Shown here in pieces: positions 53,414-60,774 of a stretch of 64,000 nucleotides of DNA. The notes below the pieces were generated by a model. The model saw only the letters and a program-made list of their open reading frames with translations. It had not been told where the DNA came from and did not search any database. The DNA lies in assembly GCF_000737335.2 (NCBI RefSeq), contig NZ_JMCC02000073.1:1-64000 (forward strand), read 5' to 3'. Origin of the DNA: Enhygromyxa salina. Its GTDB lineage: Bacteria; Myxococcota_A; Polyangia; Nannocystales; Nannocystaceae. A program made the position numbers and the translations under genes. The number at the start of each line of letters is the position of its first letter. The stretch's first letter is position 1.

Positions 53414-53628
53414 CCGAGCTTCGCTTTGCGCGCGACGTCTACGCAGGCGAGGCCGTCGACGAGGCGGTCAAGACCTGGAGCCGCTTCGCCGACTTTGCGC
53501 TGACCGAGACCGAGGCGCACTGGGTCGTGCAAGTCACCCCCAAGCACGAGGCCGCCGCCCGCCAGATCATCGGTGAGTTCGGCAATTTCGTCCTGGGCCT
53601 GACCGTCGACCGCGGCGGCGTCAGCTGA
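53410..53628 (+). CDS. Second short HxsD-like protein
   Basis: 72 residues, GTG start sharing GTGA with the stop of the previous gene, so translationally coupled. AVDEAVKTWSRFADFAL, WVVQVTPK, then IIGEFGNFVLGLTVDR resemble the HxsD central strands and the EFxNxxL helix in shortened form. Probably a diverged duplicate acting with the first. Confidence 0.68.
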   Translation: MTELRFARDVYAGEAVDEAVKTWSRFADFALTETEAHWVVQVTPKHEAAARQIIGEFGNFVLGLTVDRGGVS

Positions 53629-53660
53629 ACTCCCCCCCAAAAAACCAAACGAGTGATGAC

Positions 53661-55193
53661 ATGAAGCCGATCAACCTCGCCGAGATCAAACCCCGCCCTG
53701 GTACTCAGGCATTCTTTCGCTGGCGCCAGATCGGCGACGACGCGATCCTGATCACCAACCTCGAGGGCAACTGGCTGATCCTCACCGTCGAGGAGTTCAC
53801 GCAGTTCGCCCGCGGCGAGTCCACGCCCGACTCGCCGCTGCACGAGCGCCTGCTCGACAAGAACTTCCTGCGCAGCAACTACGACGTCCAGGCCGCCTCC
53901 GAGCGGGTCAAGGCGCGCAAGTACTTCGTCCACGGCGGGCCGCTGCTGCATGTCATGGTCGTCACGCTGCGCTGCAACGAGACCTGCGTGTACTGCCATG
54001 CCTCGCGCGCCAACATGGACGAGGTCGACACCGACATGTCGATCGAGACCGCGCGCAAGGCCGTGGATCTGGCGCTGTCGAGCACCAACGGGTTCATCAC
54101 GATCGAGTTCCAGGGCGGCGAGCCGCTCGTCAACTTCCCAGTCGTCAAAGAGATCATCGAGTACGCGACCGAGCGCAACAAAGAGATCCAAAAGCGCCTC
54201 GAGTTCACGATGGTCTCGAACTTCGCGCTGCTGACCGAAGAGAAGCTGCAGTACCTGCTGGCCAACAAGGTCCAGCTGTGCACCAGCATCGACGGGCCAG
54301 AGGAGCTGCACAACGCCCAGCGCAAGCTGCCGGTCAGCCACAACGCGTTCCAGGCCGCGGCCGGCTGGATCAAGCGGGTCAACGAGGCCTACATCGAGAT
54401 CGGCCTCGACCCGACGCTCTATCACGTAGAGGCCCTGCTCACGACGACCAAGGCCACGCTCGGAAAGTGGAAAGAGGTCGTCGACACCTACGTCGGGCTG
54501 GGTTGCAAGACCATCTTCTTGCGGCCCGTCGATCCCTTCGGCTTCGCCGAGCGGGCGCGGCTGCGGCTCGAGTACCCGCGCGGCGAGTACCTCGAGTTCT
54601 ATCGCAAGTCCGTCGACTACATGATCGAGCTCAACAAGCAGGGCGTCGAGATCCTCGAGCGCTACGCGGCGATCTTCCTGACCAAGATGCTGCGCGGCGA
54701 GGACCCCAACTTCCTCGACAACCGCAACCCGGCCGGCGCCGGGATCGGCCAGCTCGCGTACAGCTACGACGGCAAGGTCTACAGCTGCGACGAGGGCCGC
54801 ATGCTCGCGGCCACCCAGGATCAGACCTTCTGTCTGGGCGACGTCGACACCCCGTATCGCAAGATCGTCGGACACGAGACGATCCGCGCGATGGTGATCG
54901 CCACCAACCTCGATCAGCAGCCGGATTGCGTAAACTGCGCCTACAACCCGTACTGCGGAACGAACGCGGCCTACAACTACAAGGCCCAGGGCTCGGTGTT
55001 TGGGCGCATGCGCGATAACAACGTGTGCGCCGTTCACAAGGGTATCCAGGATTACCTGTTCGAGAAGTTGGCTGAGAACGACCCCGAGGTCATGGCCATC
55101 TTCGAGCGCTGGACCACGATTCGGCCGCGCGAGCACTTCGTTCAGGATCCAGGACAGACCCCCGCCCTCGAGGCCGCGGAAGCGGAAGTCTGA
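53661..55193 (+). CDS. hxsB: His-Xaa-Ser system radical SAM maturase HxsB
   Basis: 510 residues. An N-terminal recognition part (FFRWRQIGDDAILITNLEGN, EEFTQFARGE) typical of HxsB is followed by the radical SAM cluster CNETCVYC (Cys 105, 109, 112), FITIEFQGGEPLVNFP and LCTSIDGPEELHN. The C-terminal SPASM region has YSYDGKVYSCDEGR and CVNCAYNPYCGTNAAYNY, then NNVCAVHKG, giving two auxiliary clusters. HxsB is one of the two radical SAM enzymes that, with HxsD, are predicted to modify the His-Xaa-Ser repeats of HxsA. Product chemistry is not known. Confidence 0.88.
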   Translation: MKPINLAEIKPRPGTQAFFRWRQIGDDAILITNLEGNWLILTVEEFTQFARGESTPDSPLHERLLDKNFLRSNYDVQAASERVKARKYFVHGGPLLHVMVVTLRCNETCVYCHASRANMDEVDTDMSIETARKAVDLALSSTNGFITIEFQGGEPLVNFPVVKEIIEYATERNKEIQKRLEFTMVSNFALLTEEKLQYLLANKVQLCTSIDGPEELHNAQRKLPVSHNAFQAAAGWIKRVNEAYIEIGLDPTLYHVEALLTTTKATLGKWKEVVDTYVGLGCKTIFLRPVDPFGFAERARLRLEYPRGEYLEFYRKSVDYMIELNKQGVEILERYAAIFLTKMLRGEDPNFLDNRNPAGAGIGQLAYSYDGKVYSCDEGRMLAATQDQTFCLGDVDTPYRKIVGHETIRAMVIATNLDQQPDCVNCAYNPYCGTNAAYNYKAQGSVFGRMRDNNVCAVHKGIQDYLFEKLAENDPEVMAIFERWTTIRPREHFVQDPGQTPALEAAEAEV

Positions 55194-55236
55194 CTGTCCC
55201 AACCGCTCACGTGAGCCGCGCAACTGCGGCTATCCC

Positions 55237-55254
55237 GGCGCCCAAGTGGGCGCC
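55237..55254. terminator. GGCGCCC/GGGCGCC hairpin
   Basis: Perfect 7-bp stem with AAGT loop 43 bp after the HxsB stop; no T-tract. It may lower readthrough into the precursor gene, which would then have its own promoter. Confidence 0.45.
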
Positions 55255-55453
55255 GTTGGCTTGTCGCCGACCAGGCCCGCGCTGAAAACACTGTCGGTTG
55301 GGGGATCGGCCCGACCGGCGACAGGTGCGACGCTCTTGCGACTTCGTCCAAAAATCTGTGCGCCAGGTCCCGATCAAATCACGACAAGGGCCCACCGCTC
55401 GTGATAGTGTTCGAGCGCATCCTTCAGTCTAACTCCTGAAGAGGTCCCTAAAA

Positions 55454-55786
55454 ATGGCAAACGATCCGAAGAACCCCGTCGAGCTCGAGCTTCCCGTGTT
55501 TGGGCGCAAAGCCAGCCCTCTGCTCAACTCGGAACAGCGCGAGATCTCTGACAACGCGGTCGCCTTCGCTGACACCTCGCGCTCGGTCGCGATGTTCGAG
55601 GCACCCGGCGATCCTGGCCACGGTTCGCACGGCTCGCACGGCAGCCACGGCTCGCACGGCAGCCACGGCTCGCACGGTTCGCACGGCAGCCACGGCAGCC
55701 ACGGTTCGCACGGCTCGCACGGCAGCCACGGCTCGCACGGTTCGCACGGCAGCCACGGCAGCCACGGTTCCCACGGCAGCTGGTGA
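55454..55786 (+). CDS. hxsA: His-Xaa-Ser repeat precursor (HxsA-type), 18 HGS repeats
   Basis: 110 residues. A 55-residue leader (LELPVFGRKASPLL, NSEQREISDNAVAFADTSRS, ending EAPGDPG) is followed by 18 perfect His-Gly-Ser triplets (residues 56-109) and a terminal Trp. This is the substrate type of the HxsB/C/D enzymes flanking it. RBS AAGAGG (55439-55444) at good spacing. The core is far more regular than usual HxsA tails, in which the middle residue varies; Gly in every position is notable. No signal peptide is evident, so export, if any, needs a dedicated transporter not seen here. Confidence 0.87.
   Translation: MANDPKNPVELELPVFGRKASPLLNSEQREISDNAVAFADTSRSVAMFEAPGDPGHGSHGSHGSHGSHGSHGSHGSHGSHGSHGSHGSHGSHGSHGSHGSHGSHGSHGSW
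55619..55780 (+). repeat. CACGGNWSN nonanucleotide tandem array
   Basis: 18 units of 9 bp encoding HGS. Serine alternates between TCG and AGC. Units 4-10 (55646-55708) and 11-17 (55709-55771) are identical at the DNA level except one base, a 63-bp higher-order duplication. Confidence 0.92.
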
Positions 55787-55795
55787 GGCCGCTGC

Positions 55796-55908
55796 CCCAG
55801 CGAGACGCCCGAGCTGAAACCAGCTCGCTGCCCAAGGTGAACCAGTCTACGAGTGTGTTCGCAAGCGGGCGAGAAGCCCTCGCCCGAGCTGAAAACAACA
55901 GGCGGATG
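55796..55908 (-). repeat. R2 dispersed repeat, inverted copy
   Basis: Inverse of the 52596-52798 units (GAACCAGTC..., GCAAGCGGGCGAGAAGCCCT, CGCCCGAGCTGAAAAC). It fills the gap between the precursor and the following radical SAM gene. Confidence 0.88.
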
Positions 55909-55954
55909 CAGGTACCTGTGTCCGCCTTTGGCTTGGTTTTGAGGTTCAACGTCC

Positions 55955-57019
55955 ATGCTCGATCAACCAGCCCATACGCAGTCTGAAGCGGCGGAGCCGA
56001 GCTCCGAAGAGACCGTTGCCCAGCGGATCTCCAGTCGCGCCGCGCGGGTTCACATCCTCACGGGTGCGGTCTGCAACAACAACTGCGTGTTCTGCATGGA
56101 AGAGGATCGCGAGCAGCGCTACGTGACCAACTCGCAGACCACCGACGAGACCGTCACGTGGATCTTGAGTCAGCACGAGCAGTTCGAAGAGGTCTGCTTC
56201 ACCTCGGGCGAGCCCACCACCAACCCGCGGCTGCACCATTGGGTGAAGATGGCCAAGGACGCGGGCGCGCGCTGCATCTCGATGATGACCAACGGCCGCG
56301 CGCTGAGCCACGAGAAGTTCGCTCGGCGGCTCATGGCCTTGGGCATGAACCGCTTCTACATCTCGATCCACGGCCACACCAAGAAGCTCCACGAGGGCCT
56401 CACCCGCACGCCCGACTGCTTCGAGCAGACCGTTGGCGGGCTCGACATGATCGCCAGCTTCAAGCGCTACGGGATCGAGCTGCACACCAGCACGGTGATC
56501 ACCCGGCGCAACCTCCCGCACATGGGCGAGATCTATCGCTTCTTGCGCTCACACGGCGTCGACCAGGTCGTCTTCAACATCATGCAGGCGAACGGGCGGG
56601 CCGACACGTACTTCGACCTGCTGTTTCCGACCTACTTGGAGATCGCCGCCGTCGCGCGCGAGTTCCTGGCCGAGCAAGGCAAGCGCGAGGATCCGATCAA
56701 CGCAGTGTTGGTCGACATCCCGCTGTGCACGACCGAGGGCATGCCCGACGTGAACCGCGGGTACGTCGAAGCGTACGTCCACTACGAGCACGAGGACACG
56801 CACGGGCTGCTGAGCCAGGAGATCCTGGGCGAGCGAACCGGCGGCAAAGCTGGCGAGCTCGTGCAGATTCGGCGCAGTGATCTCGACGAGAGCGCCCGGC
56901 ACAAGCGGGCGGAGTGCAAGACCTGCAAGTACGACAGCGTCTGCGAGGGCGTGTGGGGCAACTACCTGCGCCGACGCGGGTGGGACGAGTTCGTGCCGAT
57001 CCCTGCTGCAGGTAGCTGA
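55955..57019 (+). CDS. Radical SAM enzyme in HxsC position
   Basis: 354 residues. CNNNCVFC (Cys 40, 44, 47), FTSGEPTTNPRLHHW, FYISIHGHTKKLHEGL, and a C-terminal auxiliary group CKTCKYDSVCEG (about 322). Located directly after the precursor where the second maturase HxsC is expected. The sequence around the cluster (CNNNCVFCMEED) resembles the other radical SAM enzymes in this island more than the CLMC-type cluster I associate with HxsC, so I do not give the symbol. RBS GAGG at 55941. Confidence 0.82.
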   Translation: MLDQPAHTQSEAAEPSSEETVAQRISSRAARVHILTGAVCNNNCVFCMEEDREQRYVTNSQTTDETVTWILSQHEQFEEVCFTSGEPTTNPRLHHWVKMAKDAGARCISMMTNGRALSHEKFARRLMALGMNRFYISIHGHTKKLHEGLTRTPDCFEQTVGGLDMIASFKRYGIELHTSTVITRRNLPHMGEIYRFLRSHGVDQVVFNIMQANGRADTYFDLLFPTYLEIAAVAREFLAEQGKREDPINAVLVDIPLCTTEGMPDVNRGYVEAYVHYEHEDTHGLLSQEILGERTGGKAGELVQIRRSDLDESARHKRAECKTCKYDSVCEGVWGNYLRRRGWDEFVPIPAAGS

Positions 57020-57089
57020 GCCCAGGCGCTGCGCCCAGGAGCTGAGCCCAGGAGCTGAGCCCAGGAGCTGAGCCCAGTAGCTGAGCCCA
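57012..57089 (+). repeat. 13-bp tandem repeat across a stop codon
   Basis: Six units of consensus GGAGCTGAGCCCA; the first unit contains the TGA stop of the radical SAM gene. All units are in a register that repeats TGA. Confidence 0.85.
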
Positions 57090-57117
57090 ACTCCTGAGTC
57101 CTTCCGTTCGCCGAGCT

Positions 57118-58068
57118 CTAGCCGTTCGCCAAACGTGGCCTAGGGTCGAAGTCGGCCGCGGGCACCGTCGCGTCGCCAAACCAGGCTTCCACGTGCTCGC
57201 CGATCGCCTCGAGAGCTTGGTTGGCGTCGGGCAACGCTGGCGCGAAGAAGTGCCAGACGTGCCAGAGATCCTCGTAGATGTCGACGCGAACGTCGACGCC
57301 TGCCGCTCGGGCGCGTTGCTCAAAGCGGGTCGAGTCCGACAGCAGAATCTCTTGCCCCCCCACGTGGATCAAGATCGGCGGGAGACCCCGGAGGTCGGCT
57401 TTGAGGGGCGAGGCCAACGCCAACTCGGGGTTGGCCCCATAGGCCCGTACCATGAGCTCGCACCCGGCCGCCGTAATCCATGGGTCGACGTCGGCGAGCG
57501 ACGTCATGGTTGGTCCCGAGAGCGTTGGATCGAGCCACGGCGAGAGCATCACGATCGCCCGGGGCTGGGGCAGGTGCGTGTCTTTGGCGAGCAGGGCCAT
57601 TGACACCATGAGCGCGCAGCCGGCCGAGTCTCCGGCAAAGATGATCTGACTTGCTGCGGTCCCTTGACGGAGCAAGGCGCGATATACCGCCATCAGATCC
57701 TGAAGACCCGCAGGGAACGGGTGTTCTGGTGCGAGGCGATACTCCGGGACGATGCACTGTGCGCGGCAGACGGTGGCGACGCGTGCGGCCAACGCCCGGT
57801 GCGAGTCACATGAGCCTGAGCAGTAGCCCCCGCCGTGGACGTAGATCACGACTCGCTCCGCGCGCGACAAGGGGGTGAGGCGCTCGACCGCGACGCCGCC
57901 AAAGGTGTCCCGCTCGACCAGGACCCCTGTCGGTATTTCCGCTTGCGAGCCCAATGCGTCGAGCGTGCCACGCTGGACCTCGATCGGAACGTCGGCGCCG
58001 AGCAGTGGCGCGAGGTCGTTGGCAATCATCGTGCGCATTTGATCCCTGATCTGTGTGGTCTTGCTCAT
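57118..58068 (-). CDS. Alpha/beta hydrolase (HSL-family esterase)
   Basis: 316 residues. HGGGYCSGS is the oxyanion-hole motif and IIFAGDSAGCALM the nucleophile elbow (Ser); the Asp is in the region LPPILIHVGGQEILL and the His in LWHVWHFF. It hydrolyses small ester or lactone substrates in the cytoplasm; no signal peptide. Convergent with the radical SAM gene, and probably unrelated to the hxs locus. Confidence 0.9.
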   Translation of the reverse strand: MSKTTQIRDQMRTMIANDLAPLLGADVPIEVQRGTLDALGSQAEIPTGVLVERDTFGGVAVERLTPLSRAERVVIYVHGGGYCSGSCDSHRALAARVATVCRAQCIVPEYRLAPEHPFPAGLQDLMAVYRALLRQGTAASQIIFAGDSAGCALMVSMALLAKDTHLPQPRAIVMLSPWLDPTLSGPTMTSLADVDPWITAAGCELMVRAYGANPELALASPLKADLRGLPPILIHVGGQEILLSDSTRFEQRARAAGVDVRVDIYEDLWHVWHFFAPALPDANQALEAIGEHVEAWFGDATVPAADFDPRPRLANG

Positions 58069-58631
58069 TCGTACCTCGTATGTATAGGGTCGCGGAATTT
58101 AGAACGATTAGCTCATCTTTTTTCCAAGAAATTCACGGGCTGAAACTTACGTGACTGTCTGCGCGAAATGCATGCGCCCATTGCGTTCACCACGCATGGT
58201 TTTCGTGCTGCTAGACTAGGCTAGAGCCTGCGTGAAGCCCAAGTAGGGGGGGACCGCTGATGTCGGGCACGGGCGCGCGCCGACGAGCATTTGCACTCGC
58301 CATTGAAGGCGCGCTCGGTAAGCGCGCTCGCGAATGAACATGTACTGGTGCTAGTGGCACTCGATCGCTGCTCGCGCCCGCGCTTGGGGCGGCGCCGTCG
58401 ACGGGGGCGCCGCGGCGCGACCGAGCGGCGCCATGTAGGACTCGGCGAAAATCCGCATCGCTGAACTCGGCGTAGAACTCCGAGGCGGGTGCGTTCGATC
58501 GTGGTGTTGTCCCAAGGATCGTCAGCTTGTCGTCGCCGACTCTGGAGGCCGCGCGGATCAGCTTCCTCACCCCCGTCGTGCAGGCGGGTCGTCAGTTTGG
58601 CGGCGACGCACAACGCTGCCACACTCGCCGG
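58069..58631. other. Intergenic region without supported gene
   Basis: 563 bp. The part near 58085-58200 is AT-richer (GAATTTAGAACGATTAGCTC, CATCTTTTTTCC) and fits a promoter for the esterase gene. The rest is open in some frames with Arg-rich translations of no recognised family; possibly remains of a decayed gene. Confidence 0.45.
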
Positions 58632-59186
58632 GTGGATCCCGACGATCGAAGCGCACGGATCATCGCAGCCAACGCTGGCTTCGAGATCGTCGAGGTGGAG
58701 GGTCGGGTGTGGTTCTTCGATCGTCGCACCCGCGGCCCGGGCATCGCGGCCGCCGTGAGCGGCGGCGTCGCTGGGATCACGTTGATCAACGCCTTCGTCA
58801 TGGCGCTCGGCGCCCTGTCCGGTGCGAACCTTGGGGGGTCGTGGTGGGGAGCGCTGGCGCTCGGTGGCGTGGCTGCGCTCGCGGGTGGGGTCTGCCGCGC
58901 GGCGTTGGCCTTGCGGCAGCGGCGACTTGGCTGCAAGCGGGCGGACCTCCGGCCCATCGCCATGGTCGATCGTGCGGGCGGGACCGTGCTCGACGCTCGC
59001 GGCACAGCGATCGCTCCGGTCGCCCAGGTTCGCGCGGGGCGGGGCATGTTGATCGGCAGCTCGGCGCCCGCGCTGTTCCTGCGGCCGCCCGGCGGGGGCC
59101 GGATCGAGGTGTTTCGCGGTTCGCTGTTCGGCGGTGGGATCGAGCGCGCCCAGGTGGCCTTGGCGAAGCTGGGCTTTTCTCGCTAG
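58632..59186 (+). CDS. Hypothetical membrane protein
   Basis: 184 residues from a GTG. Two transmembrane segments at about 36-80 (GIAAAVSGGVAGITLINAFV, WWGALALGGVAALAGGV), polar cytoplasmic N-terminus (SARIIAANAGFEIVEVEG) and a C-terminal soluble part (VRAGRGMLIGSSAPALFL). No family recognised. Followed 11 bp later by the next gene. Confidence 0.6.
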   Translation: MDPDDRSARIIAANAGFEIVEVEGRVWFFDRRTRGPGIAAAVSGGVAGITLINAFVMALGALSGANLGGSWWGALALGGVAALAGGVCRAALALRQRRLGCKRADLRPIAMVDRAGGTVLDARGTAIAPVAQVRAGRGMLIGSSAPALFLRPPGGGRIEVFRGSLFGGGIERAQVALAKLGFSR

Positions 59187-59197
59187 GGTGGGCAGCG

Positions 59198-59914
59198 GTG
59201 GACACGCTCAAGCAAGGCTGGGGAGCGCTTGGGAGCACGGTCTTGGCGATCGCGTGTGTCCCCCGGGTCTCGGCTTCGATCGTGGTCGAGCCGCCTCCGA
59301 AGCCGCCCAAGGCAGAGGGGCCGGCCACGGCCGATGTCGCCAAGCCCAAGCCGCGCACGCGCGGCGATGACCCGGGTCCACCTCAGATCGTTCGCGCCGA
59401 GCAGCTGTCAGCGTCGCAGCTGCGCCTGCACTTTAGCGAAGCGATCGCGCCGCTCGGCGAGGTCGATCCCAACGACTTTCGCGTCAGCGTGTTGAGCGTC
59501 TACATCAACCCGCGGGCGGGCTACTCCTACGCCTACTACTACGACTTTGGGTACCGCTCCTACGGCCAGATGCTGCGCTTCACGAGCGCGCAGGCGGGCA
59601 CGCTCGAGCTTGATTTGTACTTCGCGCCCGCGGTGCCGCAGCACTACTGCCGGCAGCTCGACTATCAAAACAGCTACGCGCCGCCGGGCGCCCACGCCGA
59701 GACCGCCCTGTTCCTGCACTACGCGGCCGGAGCCATCCCGATCCTCGATACGGGCGGCACCGCGCTCCAGAATTTTGGCGCCGATTGGGTCGTGGCCGGG
59801 CGAGGCGACGCGCCCGAGAGCCGTCGGGAGGTCCCGAAATCCCAGGCGCAGCGAGCCGGGCAGGGCTTGGTGCGGATCGAGTGTGGGCCGGCAATTCCGC
59901 CGGGTCCCCGATGA
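59198..59914 (+). CDS. Exported protein with YAYYYD motif, paralogue 1
   Basis: 238 residues from a GTG. N-terminal hydrophobic segment ending VLAIACVP (possible lipobox), a Pro/Lys-rich linker, then a beta domain containing LRLHFSEAIAPLGEVDPNDFR and YAYYYDFGYRSYGQ. The pattern (HFSExxxPxxxVDPNDFRxS ... YAYYYD) is shared with the next gene. Resembles SwmB-like extracellular domains. Confidence 0.62.
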   Translation: MDTLKQGWGALGSTVLAIACVPRVSASIVVEPPPKPPKAEGPATADVAKPKPRTRGDDPGPPQIVRAEQLSASQLRLHFSEAIAPLGEVDPNDFRVSVLSVYINPRAGYSYAYYYDFGYRSYGQMLRFTSAQAGTLELDLYFAPAVPQHYCRQLDYQNSYAPPGAHAETALFLHYAAGAIPILDTGGTALQNFGADWVVAGRGDAPESRREVPKSQAQRAGQGLVRIECGPAIPPGPR

Positions 59915-59972
59915 GCGGGACGCTGGGTTGAATGTGAAAGATCAATCCAACTCGCGCGTCGTTGTTGCGATC

Positions 59973-60722
59973 ATGCCAACGAGTCCCTCCCCCGCGCGCG
60001 TGCCCGCTTTGGTCGAGTTATTGGGAGTTGGTGCGGCTACTCTGGGGGTCTCGGGGCTGGCGTGCTCGATGCCAAGCGCGAACATTGGGTCGGTGGCGCC
60101 TGGTCCCGACAAGGCGAGCGATGCCAAGCAGACCCGCAGCCAGGCCAAGGCCGCGCGCAAGTCTGCGGCGCCCCGGCAAGGACCCACGCTGACAGAGGCG
60201 GAGCTGCTCGGCGAGGGCGAGCACCTCCGCCTGCACTTCAGCGAGCCGCTCGCGCCCACGGATCGCGTTGATCCCAATGACTTTCGCCTGAGCATGGCAA
60301 TGGTCTATTCGTACAAGATGTATGCATATGCGTATTACTACGATCCAGGTCTGGCCGAGGGCGAAGAGCTGATGGTCGTCACGTCCATGCGCGGTCAGGG
60401 GGACACGCTCGATCTCTACCTCAGCCCGCCCTTCGAGCTCGCCTATTGTGAAGAGCTGCGGCGGGAGCTCGCCGACATGCAGAGCGAGCCGGGCGTGCGC
60501 GCCGACGGTGGGGTGTTCTTGCACTACGCTCCGGGCGAGGTGCCGATCACCGATCTCGACGGCAATCACATGGCGGCGGTCGCTGCCGAGTGGGTGCTGC
60601 ACAGGCGCCGCGGGACCGAGGACCCCGAAGAGATGTACTTCGAGGGCCCGCCGGCCCGTCGCGCGCTGCGGGAGCCGATCCGCGTGCGCTGTGGGCCGCG
60701 GCTGCCACCTGGGCCGCGGTAG
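59973..60722 (+). CDS. Exported protein with YAYYYD motif, paralogue 2
   Basis: 249 residues from ATG 59973 (GTG at 59934 is in frame). Hydrophobic N-terminus LGVGAATLGVSGLAC, Lys/Ala/Arg-rich linker, then LRLHFSEPLAPTDRVDPNDF and YAYAYYYDPGLAEGE, as in the gene before. Both end CGPxxPPGPR. Tandem duplication. Confidence 0.62.
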   Translation: MPTSPSPARVPALVELLGVGAATLGVSGLACSMPSANIGSVAPGPDKASDAKQTRSQAKAARKSAAPRQGPTLTEAELLGEGEHLRLHFSEPLAPTDRVDPNDFRLSMAMVYSYKMYAYAYYYDPGLAEGEELMVVTSMRGQGDTLDLYLSPPFELAYCEELRRELADMQSEPGVRADGGVFLHYAPGEVPITDLDGNHMAAVAAEWVLHRRRGTEDPEEMYFEGPPARRALREPIRVRCGPRLPPGPR

Positions 60723-60774
60723 GGTGAACGTTGCCGACCGCGGCGGGTCGCCAGTGGGGGGCGAGCAGACACGA

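Noticed and set aside
53439..55223. 594-codon minus-strand frame
   Set aside because: Antisense to HxsB.
55619..55780. CRISPR-like array
   Set aside because: Nine-base units with no spacers, coding for HGS in frame with a good start and RBS.
58211..58622. Transposase fragment on the minus strand
   Set aside because: A stretch with DNTTIERT suggested one, but no catalytic motif, inverted repeat or neighbouring fragment supports it.
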